DNA of 64,000 nt from Molanna angustata (taxonomy: Eukaryota; Arthropoda; Insecta; Trichoptera; Molannidae): positions 27,145,486 through 27,209,485 of the forward strand of contig OY754980.1 of assembly GCA_963576475.1 (NCBI GenBank). The letters are read 5' to 3'. Below, piece by piece: positions 33,275-45,700 of this stretch. How positions within the stretch are numbered: the stretch's first letter is position 1; each line of letters begins with the position of its first letter. The notes below the pieces were generated by a model that had not been told where the DNA came from, did not search any database, and saw only the letters and a program-made list of their open reading frames with translations. A program made the translations under genes and the position numbers.

Positions 33275-34140
33275 TACATAAATTTTCCAGACGACAAAGT
33301 ATTGTTAGCAGATAGTATGGAAGAGTTACAGTATCTTGTAAGTATGGTATATGAAGGATGCATAGAAAACGGACTTAAAATGAATGCCAGCAAATCAAAG
33401 GTAATGGTCTTTGAAAAGAGTGAAAGCAGAACAGTGTGTCAAATAAAAGTAGAGAATGAATGGCTTGAACAAGTCGACGAGTATGTCTATCTGGGTAGTA
33501 TGTTCCAACGGAATGGACGGCCTGATAAGGATATTGAAAGAAGAGTTATGGCAGGAAACAGAGTGAATGGAGCACTTAGACCAGTTATGAATGATCGCAA
33601 CATATCAAGAGACGCTAAAGTTGCCATTCATAACGCAATCGTAGTGCCAACCCTGACGTATGCAAGTGAGACCTGGACATGGCAGAAGTCGCACGAAAGC
33701 AGAATAAATGCAGTTGAAATGAGATCGCTTAGAAGAATTTGTAACAGAACGATGTATGATAGAGTTCGGAATGAAGATACAAGGAAAGAATGTAAGATAA
33801 AGAAAGATGTAATTAACAGAATGAAAGTTAACACATTGAGATGGTTTGGCCACTTGGGGAGAATGAACGAAGAACGCCTGACGAAGAAAATATACAAAGC
33901 TGACAGGAACGGAACAAGAGGTCGCGGGCGCCCAAGAAAAGGATGGCACGACCATGTAAACGATATTTTGAAAGATGGAAATGTAAGAAGCATGAACAAC
34001 AGACGAACATGTATAAGACGATGTATGAATGTTGATGAGGCGATGAATGTGTGTCAAGATAGAAAAATGTGGCGTTCGGTTCTCTCTGCCTACCCCGTGA
34101 GGGACATGGCGTGATGGTATGTATGTATGTATGTATGTAC
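33275..34140 (+). mobile_element. RTE-like LINE, 5'-truncated, 270-codon ORF
   Basis: The ORF (33302-34114, readable upstream to about 33281) begins at the catalytic region of the reverse transcriptase. The usual ADD motif reads FPDDKVLLADS. The thumb and C-terminal region follow: YVYLGSMFQRNGRPDKDIERR, LTYASETWTW, MRSLRRICNRTMYDRVRNED and RGRGRPRKGWHDHV. The frame is intact to the stop. The 3' end is a (TATG)n run at 34118-34139. The element is 5'-truncated and cannot transpose alone. The same 3' end lies at 11508-11965. Confidence 0.85.
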
Positions 34141-34149
34141 ATACATTTT

Positions 34150-36777
34150 CTGTGTCATGAAGGTGTAGCGAGTGTATACTCGTGTAATTATTTGAAAGTG
34201 AATTATTATCAATTTTCATTTAAAAAAGTATCTTACAAATGTAACCCACATACAAAAAAATTCTATCCAATTAAGGTCACTGTATTAGATAATATCCAAT
34301 ATTACCCATATATAGTATTTGCAAATACTTATAATATTCATAGAATACATCCCATTCTTAAATATCAGAGTTAGCATAATTATGTACCAGCATAATTTAT
34401 TGTATGTAAGAATACTTAACACAATATGAAGTCCTTTACAAAATTTTACCACAAGTTATGGATTTCCATCTATGGATACCACAAAGGCAAGGTATATATT
34501 TACAAAAGAAGGAATTTATTGGATAGTAAAAAAATATTTCAATTTCAGGAATAATGTTTTTTATTTGTACTATCAATACTTGGTGGGATAATAGATTGCG
34601 AGAATTATCAAAAATAAAATAAAAAAAACTAAGTATAAAAGAATCGGTGGTCACAGACATAATTCATAAGTTAGTCATTCTTCATTTATTCTTTCAATAT
34701 GTCCAAAACTACTTACTACTTACAATGAATAAAAAGTTTGTAAGTAGTAAAATGAAATCATTGTAAAAAATAAATAACTTCTCACATTCATATGAATTTT
34801 GATTATTCTACAATAAAAAATATGTGATAAATTTTAGCAGTTTGTGTAAATTCAATCAATTATGTCTAAAATACATAGATGGCACAACTATAATATTGCT
34901 TCAGGCATATAAATAAACAATATAAAATATTACATACTTATATACAAAACTACCTATATAATAATATACTACTGAATGCATTTTTTACGACATCACAATA
35001 TTTAATACAATAACCACAGAAGCTAATTTATTTCATATTGCTTCTCTTGCAAATAACAGGTAATAAGTTTTCACAATTTAGAGATTTGTTCTTGTTGACC
35101 ATTGAAGAAACAAAATCATCTTATCAAAATCACTATTGAATCTTAATATTTCACAAATCCGCCTCTATTGGTGGCTGTGCCTTATTAATTAAAAAAAAAA
35201 CTTAATATTTTTTTAAATCTAGAATGACAAATTTTAAGTCGAAATTGACATATTTTAGGTTAAACGTCAGTGTAAATTTCATATTATACAGACAAATAAT
35301 CCATATTGTTCACAAAAACTTATAAAATTCTTTTGGACATATTCTACAAGATCATTGTCACATAATCAATTTTCATCTAGAACTTACCTACCTGTCGCCT
35401 GCATATATTCAAATGAACGACCATTACTATTAAAACATACCTACCTACCGAATTATTCTCTGTTACAAAGGTAGGTTCTTAGCAAATCAGATTGTATTGC
35501 ATTGGGTTTGTATTGGGATCGGATTTGCAGTGGAAAGTAAGGCCGCCGACCAAGTTGAACAATTTCTATAAAATATTCAGCATCAATCAACAAGTACCCA
35601 TAGTAAAAAGTAAGTAACCCATAGTAAATTATAGATTGGAATACACAAGTTAAAATAAAAAGCAGTAAATTGAAAGATTCCAAGAATCACTATTATCGCG
35701 GGTATATAATGTTGGACGTCTAACACATTACAGCGCTAAAAAATATGAATTTATTCAGAATCAAACAGCGGGCAAAGCTCAGATGATCAAATCTGAGCTA
35801 CGACAGATAAAAATGTATATGATTTATTTTCAAATATACAGATTTATATTTTCTCACAGCATAAAATTATCTAATTACATACCTAATAATTATTATATAA
35901 CAGATACATAAACTATAAAATAAAAACAAAAGTTTCTACAATATTACAAATATAAGACAATTTATTTTTATTCTACAATTTGTTGTTTTTGATTAACTGT
36001 GACAGTAATAATATTTAGTTGGCTTGAATAATATGTACAAGCTGATACATTATTTTTCAATATGCTGCACAATTATAGATGTGTATTTTTCACATCAAGA
36101 TTTCTTAAATTGTTTATTATTTTAAATTTAATCAAAGCATTTTGTGTATACATTTTGTATGAGTAGTTTGAAAACAAACTTGATGAACTTTGACAACTGT
36201 GCTGCATACAATATTGTTAATTTTATATAAATCCAGATCTCAAACAAAATGAGAATGCGATAGGTCAGAGTATTTTATAAAAAAATCACAATTGAGTATA
36301 TATATTCGAGAAATTTACATCTAAAAAGCTTCCTTCATATACACGAAAATTTACATTCCATATACTGTACTAAAATAAGCCTGAAAACTCAACACACTAA
36401 TTTACTTACTAATAAAATAAAAATATATACAATCAGGTAAACAAAATTTTCTATGAGGTATACAAATATACAATACAAAATAGAAACAGTATTTATTTTC
36501 ACTGCAAATGAAATAATCGTCTGACAGACGCTGAAGAAGAAACTCTGTGATAATAATTGAGAATTTGATGTAACGTAGTAAAGGGCAATAAAAAACAAGA
36601 ATTATTATAGTAAAAATCTATGCATTTATAACAAATTTTCTATGAAGACAAATAAGTAAATCAGAATAAAATTATCTTTCTTTATGAATTCGATATATCC
36701 ATGAAATTTTAAAAAGGAAATACATTTTGTTTTCAGGCTCATATAGTAGCAATATTTAATGATAATAAATTGACATT
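34150..36777. other. AT-rich; likely includes UBASH3 3' UTR
   Basis: No coding sequence recognised. Being directly downstream of the UBASH3 stop codon (minus strand), the part nearest 36777 should contain its 3' UTR. I cannot place the polyadenylation site. Confidence 0.45.
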
Positions 36778-39700
36778 TCACTCGTCTTTCAAGAGCTTCC
36801 AATCGAACCTTTTGTTTGAGGTGTTCATGAGAGGGGGGCAAGGTGGGGGCGCCAGGTGCCAAGGGGGGCCACGGAAGCACGCCAGACTGCAGTACGGCAC
36901 CCCCTGCATGAGCCGACTGAGCGAGGCTCCTCCCCTGGCTCCGAGACCGGCTACACCCCGCCAAGACGTGTCAAGGGTGCTGGCGTGGCCCACTAACATG
37001 ACTGTACCACCTAAACATACAAATTAAATAATGAATAAGTCAAGGACTTAATGATACATTATTGATAAATATAATTCTTTTTTATTATTCAGCTTTGGTA
37101 GAAACTATTTAGATACGCACTTTTCAATCTTTCGATTGTGACGGCTTCTAATTCGTAAAATTCCATTATGACAATGATTAATATGAACACATATAATTCC
37201 ACAATTTTTCTTTTTTGATTATGGCCTTATAAGCCGAAACGGTCGTCGGGAGAAAAATAAAATAAATTGTGGAATTATATATGTGTTCATATTAACCATT
37301 GTCATAACTATTTAGATATTTATCCTCATTAACAATAATTTTAAATCAAATTTATAAAGTTTTTGTGAAAAATATAACAGAACCACAATTTCTACAAATG
37401 GAATTGGCGGGAAATGCTTTTTTTTCTCCAAAAGTGTCTGTTTTTACGAAATATTTTTGGGCGTCGTCTACGTTTTATATATTTGGCACCAATGCGTTTG
37501 GATGTATATAAAAATATTTAAAGGTGTTTATTCTGTGATTTATACATAAATATTAACACCAATATAACGATCAATAATTTTATTCTATATCATGTGATGT
37601 TAATAATAGGTTGATGACGTTGATAAAGCTTTAAATGTAATAAGACGGCAATATTTTTTTTTTCTTAAAGTTGGTTTCCATGTTGCATTTATATCCATTG
37701 AAAGAAATGACAAAGGTAAATGTTTTTATAACTTGATTTATCTGCGCTTTCTATGGTTATTTACTGCGCGGAAAAAAAAGACATTTTCTATGGTTGAGTA
37801 GTGTAAATATCTGTACCCAAAATATAATGACAATTTGAGATTAAAATGTTTAAATGAGAATTGCTGTTGAGTTCCTTAAGTTATAATTATTTATTTTACA
37901 TTGTATAGATCGGCATTTATATCAGTGAATTTACTTCTGAAACTTATTGTGGAAGGGAAAATAGAGTGAAGACGAAGTATGGGGAGTAAAATAAAATAAT
38001 GCCTGAAGAATTTCAGGCATTATTTTATTTCAGAATTTCAGCTAGGATTGAGAGGAATTTGGAGTGTCACGCTAAGAAAAAGATATACCCAACCAGTTTG
38101 CTACTATGCCTGAAAGGTACATAGATAATATGACAAGAGTACATAGATAATATGGTACTTGATCTTACCAATTCCCTCCGTACTACTGAGAGCATAATTG
38201 ACAAATTTAGCGCTTCTGGCATAGAATTGATTGCAGTCTTCGAGGCACTCAACTTCTTCAGAAACTCGGATAAACGGCGGCTCTCCCAACTTTATAAAAG
38301 GCTCATACCTATTGAATAACATACATTTAAATGAATAAGAACCCCAAACAACTTTTTTTATGAGAAACTTCTTTTTAAATTTGAATAATTTAATACAATA
38401 TAAATATATGTTAAAGTTATATACAACAAAATTATATTTAATAACATTCCAAAATCACTACAATAATAAGACCCATAGTATCATATGCTGTAACAGTTTG
38501 GAATGACAAACTACAACAAAGAGGCTGTGTAGATAAACTTAAACGTTTACAAAGATTAGCCTGCTTGCTCATTACGGGAGCCTTACACACAACTCCCACC
38601 GCTTCTCTAGAGGCCATGATTAGTCTACCACCTCTCCATTTATACCTTGAAAAAATGGCAAAGGAAGGTATTATAAGACTAACAAGTGGAAATAAACTAA
38701 ACACAAATTTAGAAATCCAAGCAAATCTAAATAAAATAGAATCTCAAGACAAATTACTTGCATTCCCATCAGATAAAATATTAACTGTTTACATCTTTGA
38801 AAAACCATACAAAGTAGAAATACAAACTAAAACTACAATAGCAGATGTTTCGTATCAGGAATCCAATGGTGCACTTATATGGTACACTGACGGATCCAAG
38901 AAAAAGAATGGTATAGGATCGGGCATATATGGGCAAGTGCCTAGGGTGAAGATCCACAAGCACTTGGGACAGTATGCAACGATCTTCCAGGCAGAAATAT
39001 TATTATTATTATTATTAAATGTTATCAGACAGGCAGCTATGCTGATATGTCTGATCTCACAACAGTTTTCACTTGTTCAGTCTGTCAAGTCTATTTTTGA
39101 ACACATTAACACTTTGTGCAACAACAAGTTCCGGTGGCAAACTGTTCCACGCATCCACAACTCTATTGGTCAAGAAATGCTTCCAGGGATTCTGCCTGAA
39201 ACTGTGTTTATCTAGCTTCAAACTATGACCTCTTAAATTAGTATTTTGGTTGAGGCAGAACATCAGCTTCAATTCAGGGCAGTCATAGTGTTCGTTTAGT
39301 ATTTTGTAGGTTTCTATGAGATCCCCTCTCTTTCTCCGTTCCTCAAGAGTAGTGAGGCCCAACACATTCAGACGTTCTTCATATGTTAAGCATCTGAGGC
39401 CATTTCCCAGTTTGGTAAACCTTCTCTGCACCCTTTCCAGCATGCTTATATCTTTCTCAAAGTAAGGATTCCAAACTTGGTAACCATATTCCAAAACTGG
39501 TCTCACATAAGTTTTATATATTGTAATTAACAAATCATGTGGCAAGTGGCTGAAGGTTTTTCTAATTAAGTATGTTAAGCTATTGGCCTTTTTTACAATT
39601 GATATCAAATGCTTCTCCCATTTCAGATCGCAAGAGATAGTGATGCCTAAGTCTTTTTGTTCATTTACCGACTTTAAATATGTTCCATCAAGACTGTATG

Positions 39701-42700
39701 TGATCCTCGGGTTTTTGGTGCCGATGTGTAAAACATTGCACTTATCTTCGTTCAGCTTGAGCATCCATTTCTGTGTCCAAGTAAATATGCTATTTAGATC
39801 CTCTTGCAGTTTTACATGATCTCTTAGTGGATTGCCAAACAACTTTGTGTCGTCTGCAAATAGTTTTACAGGAGAATTAAGAGTCAGCGGCAAGTCTAGA
39901 ATATACAATATGAAGAGGATGGGTCCGAGAACCGATCCTTGCGGGACAGAACTCAATACTGGCTTAGTGTCCGATAGGTCATTCCCAACTCTCACCTGAA
40001 AACATCTGTCGGTGAGAAAACTTTCGATCCATTTGTATAGTTTGCCTCGAATTCCCAGATGTTCTAATTTGAGAAGCAATCGTCTTATTGGGACAGTATC
40101 AAATGCTTTTTGGAAATCTAAATATATAACATCTATGGGTATTTGGTTGTCGAATTTGGAAGACCAGTAGTTCAAACAGAGTAGCAGATTGGTCACAACT
40201 GACTTCCCAGGCACAAATCCATGCTGCTCTGGCCCGACAATACCATTACTAAGTAAGAAGTTACGCAGCTGCTTCACAATAATTTTTTCCATGCACTTAC
40301 ACGATGTGTGCCATAACACTCACGATTATGTGCCATAACACTCTGTGCCTATGAAATCCTAAGAAGGAATTATAAGAACCACAGAATATACATTTACTCT
40401 GATAGTCAAGCTGCTCTTAAAGCTTTTGATTCCTACACAGTAACTTCATCAACAGTACTAGACTGCATTGAAGCGCTGAAGACTTTATCAGTAAACTATG
40501 GTAACAAAATCATATTAAGATGGGTGCCTGGACACTCCAATTATAAAGGTAACGAGGAGGCTGATGCTCTGGCAAATAGGGGAGCGGATATAGCTACCTA
40601 TGGGCCGGAGCCTCACTGTCTCCTAGCTAAAAGTATTGTTAAATCAACACTTTACCAAAGAATGCTTAACAATGCCACTGAACTCTGGTTATCTACCCCA
40701 GGACAAAGACATTCAAAAGCACTCATTTCAGGATTCTCTTCAACACACTCTAAGCGGATCCTAACAATGAGCAGGAATAACCTTAGGATTCTTACTAGAA
40801 TCTTAACTGGTCACTGTAGACTCAATAAACATCTATGCACGATGAATTTATCGGAAATGTACCTATGCAGGTTCTGCATGGATGAACATGAAACACCGAT
40901 GCATCTACTTACAGAATGTGGCCCACTAATGCAAACAAGAGTAAAGAAAATAGGTTTGCATATTGCTGATCAAAAGCAAATCAGAGACACCGATCCACAA
41001 AGGATTTTACAGTTCTTCCAGGAGATAGGACTATGGGATGACATCTAGCAGGCAAAATATCACAATGGACTACTATTGAGTCGACGTGAGAAGGTCTCTA
41101 GATGGGTTATAAAAAAAAAAAAAAACATTCCAAAAATGAACTAACACTATTTGAAAGTTATATACAACAAAATTATATTTAATAACATTCCAAAAATGAA
41201 CTAACACTATTTGAAAGTTATATACAACAAAATTATATTTAATAACATTCCAAAAATGAACTAACACTATTTGAAAGTTATATACAACAAAATTATATTT
41301 AATAACATTCCAAAAATGAACTAACACTATTTGAAAGAAATTTACACTTTGATCTACAAAAACAGTAACTAGTTTTTGATATTTATCTTTCTGCACATAA
41401 TATAAACAAATATATTGCACACTGGTGGGCTTATTGCCATCAGGCAATTTCTTCCAAAAAACCAGATTACAAAGTATAACAAAATTATAACTATATTTAC
41501 ATCAACAAAAGAATGACAGTGAAAAACAGAAAAAAGTACAATAAAAATAGATATAAAATGATATTATATTAATAGATTATAATGAATGCCAGCTGCTGTG
41601 GTATAAATATTATCATGTATAGTGCACAAAAGGGTATTTCTAAATTTGTATTGATCAATGTTGATATTTCTAACTAAACTCACTCAGTATCAACATCAAA
41701 ACCAGCTTCTTTTAGTTCCTCAACAGTCATCCAGTTAGGAGGTCCCTTGGGATACCACACCAACCATTCAAACAGTCCTGGCTCTATTTTTATCTTTGGT
41801 GAATCGGACAAATTTAAACCTGTAAAACAATTTAAATTTATGTTACTAAAAATTACTTTATTTTATGTAATTCATAATAAGTAAATATTTGCGGTCTTAC
41901 TTATTAGATTTCGTTAATAGCTTACTTAACGCGCAACTAGATAAGCACGACTAAAATAGTTGAAATCGGTATTAAAAAATCTTACTTATAAACGTATACT
42001 AAGATGTGACTTACTAGTTCACTAAATTGTTTACGAACACCCTCATTTATTTTTTTCATATGGTCACATTGGCTTCACAGATGTCAAAAAATAGAAAATT
42101 GCATGTAATTTTTGGATAGCTGACATCGAAAAATGAAAACGAAAACCGGGTTGTGCCGTGTTGAGTCAAATTAAACACGATTGCGATGAAGAATAACTAG
42201 GAAAATCGTTATAAGTATTAAATTTTTCTGTCAATCTCAAATATGCGTCGGAACATATGTGAAAGATCCGCCATTTTGAAATATTTGTTATGACGCGTTA
42301 GTCAAGCGTTAAACAACCTCTCGACCTGTCTTAACTTGACGTATATGAAATTAAGGCGTAATAAAGATAGTCACTGTTTATAAGTAAACTTTTACGTTAA
42401 TCACGCTCTATTACCAGGTACTATAGATAGTTTACGTTTATAAGTAAGACGGTTAGTTTTTAATTCACAAAGTCTCGTGATAACTTTTAAAGATTTGTAA
42501 TAGTTTTACAATAATAACACACAACACAAAATAATTATTCATCATATAAATATCGACAAAAATGCATAATAACACCTAACTAGGATAAAGATGCTTCAAA
42601 AGATTTTAAACACTTGATACTCGTTTTTTTTCACAAAAATTGAACTAAAAACATCAGGTTATAGTCAAAGTTAAAATTTTTAATATGTTAAAATATAATA

Positions 42701-45700
42701 TTTTTATAAGTTAAAACAGAAAAAAAAAAAGATTTTTGTAAATCTCTACGAGTGTCAAGTGGCAACTGGCGAGCACATATCGTATGTAACGCAAACACAT
42801 CAAAACACGCGAGCTGTGCTCGGGTTGGCGCGATAGGATTCACGCACCACCCGCCAAGTGTCTGTCACTACTCTCTCCTACTTGATATGTGATAAATATT
42901 CAATACCTTCAAGCATTGCCTGCGCAGTCTGAATGCACCTGTACGACGGTGATGAGTACAAATGAGATATGGAGATTCCAGCCAAGCGAAGACCTTCACC
43001 GACCAACTTTGCTTGCAGCAGACCAACCATAGTTAAGGGACAGTCAGCCGTATATGCTGCACTACCACCAGACCTATAATATTTCAATCATTTTATTGCT
43101 TGTTAAATTACAGTAATTTTTCAAACAACCTCAAAGTTCTATATGTACATATATTTAAAAAACTTAGGTGGGATGTGTACGTAAAATAAGTTGGGAATAA
43201 ATGAATGTGTACATAAAATGAGATGTGCATAAATGGATGTGTGTGAAAATGTCCATAAATAAATTAATGTGTACATAAATTACAATGGATGTGTACATAA
43301 AATGAGATTTGCATAAAAATGTGTGTGAAAATGTCCATAAATAAATTAATGTGTACATAAATTACAATGGATGTGTACATAAAATGAGATGTGCATAAAT
43401 GGATGTGTGTGAAAATGTCCATAAATAAATTAATGTGTACAAAAATTACAATGGATGTGTACATAAAATGAGATGTGCATAAATGGATGTGTGTGAAAAT
43501 GTCCATAAATAAATTAATGTGTACATAAATTACAATGGATGTGTACATAAAATGAGGTGTGCATAAATGGATGTGTGTGAAAATGTCCATAAATAAATTA
43601 ATGTGTACATAAATTAAGCTGTGAATAAATGGATTTGTAATTAATGGTGCCTTGCACATAAAATGAGGTGTGCATAAATGTATGCAAGGCCGTAGCCAGG
43701 GGGGGATCAAGGGGGATTGATCCCCGAAATGAAAAAAAGAAGATATTTCTTTAGTTAGTATCAATGAGACTGCAGTAACATACGGTGCACCCATTTCACT
43801 CTGTTATTACGGTGCACGCATTTCAAAATTTTGTATGAAAAAAATAATTATTGAAATATATTAAATAATTCAGCATTTTCATCACATTTTTTTTAGCGTG
43901 ACACTCCGTCAGGTATACTGGTACATGTTCGCACATAGTACATTAGATTTTTAGATGTTCTTATTTTTCCAGGACGCGTGAGACAAACACACACACACAC
44001 ACACACTAATTTTAATTTAAACACACACTATTTTTTGTTTTAATTTTTTTTACTTCTTTACTTTTTTTTTACTTGTTTTATTTTTATCCACTAAGGTAAA
44101 CCCCCCCCCGAAATTATTTTCTGGCTACAGCCTTGAATGTATGTATACATAAAATAAGGTGTGCATAAATTAATGTGTACATATAGAAAGTGTGTGTAAA
44201 TAAATAGATTGAGATGTGAATAAATGGATTTGTACATAAAAAAAGTTGCCAATATATGAATATGGTAGACAATTGTGCTGACTGCTCAGCCATCCGTCTA
44301 AGAATATGCTCTAATGAAATGAAACCAAGATGGATTATATAGGCTGAATATCATTATAATATAAAACATACCTTTTTGGTAGTGATGGTGGCATATTCAT
44401 ATCCTTTCTGATATAATTGTCATGCTCGTCGAAGCAGTACGGAGCCCATGCACCGTATGTGAAGTCAACTCGTTCTCCATGTCTCATGACAAGTATTTCC
44501 CTTACAATATTGGTATGTTCTGTACTATCCTGAAAAAATAATGTTTTTAATATGAAACATTGTCAGATTTTGAAATTATCCACTTGTAAGTTGGTATGCA
44601 ATCAATTAATGTAGATAATTACTTACTTTGGAAGACTCATTGACAATTGGACTATTTGAATTAACAACTTCTTCCACTTCTGGTTTTGTTGATGATTCAT
44701 TATCTAAAATAAAATTAACGGTTATTTTTTTTTCAAGTGAACAATAATTGGCTATGTCAATTTCTGCAATATCAAAGATTTATTTATATATTCACTAGTT
44801 AACAATAAAAAAGTAATTAATAATGTGTTATAAAATGAGTTGCCAGGGTGGAATATGATGATAGAACAAAATTAATTTGTAAAATATAACAACAAGCTGC
44901 CTGATTGGCACCTTACATGTGTTGAAAATATATCGAATTTGATAATGCAATTCAAATTTTTGTGTTACTGATTCAAAAGAAGGTTGGATTTAAATTAAAG
45001 GCATAATAATTGATGATTCATTGCTAAAGAATCATTGGTCTACAATAAGCCAGTCACGAGGTATTCAACAAAATAGGTATGTATGTCCACAATGTACGAG
45101 ATTTTAAACTTTCAAACCCTGTTTGAAATCAAGAATATGTCAAATTTTGCATCTACGCACTGCATGTGCATTGAACATCGATTTACGAATCATACCTATA
45201 TTATTGGGGCTGACACTAGACTTGGAGAGTACGCTGTCCACATCGGAATTGCTGTATGCCAGTTTGAGGTCCCATTCGTTCATCCCTTGGTCAGCCACCA
45301 TCTGCAGGGCGGCAGGGGTTGGGGGTGCGGTGGGGGGCGCGCTGAGGGACTGAGGGGGTCTCCCGTCTATCTCACACAATCCTTCCTCCTCCCCAAACTG
45401 CTGTTGGTAGAGAGATTCGTCTGTGGTTGAGACTGCTTTGGACGAGTATTTTGTATCAAATACCGGAGCTGAAAGAGTACAAAGACTATGAATATATATA
45501 TGAAAAATACATCTGGATTCTATAGAAAAGATAATGACACAGCCATGTTAAACCTCAAAGTTGGTAAAATTTCAACTTTTTTCAAAGATTTTGCATTATT
45601 TAATAACTTACAGTGATGTAATCCTAGAGGAATAGCTCTATGGAGGGTCCAAGCATCAGATTCAGCTGTCCGTTCTGTGTAAACTGCTGGCAAATATCCC

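Noticed and set aside
41073..41447. 124-codon minus-strand ORF with a 20-residue internal repeat
   Set aside because: It is the translation of the 60-bp DNA tandem repeat; 60 is a multiple of 3, so the frame stays open by arithmetic.
43164..43794. Repetitive minus-strand ORFs resembling a repeat protein
   Set aside because: These are products of the 84-bp minisatellite (also a multiple of 3); no start context, no non-repeat domain.
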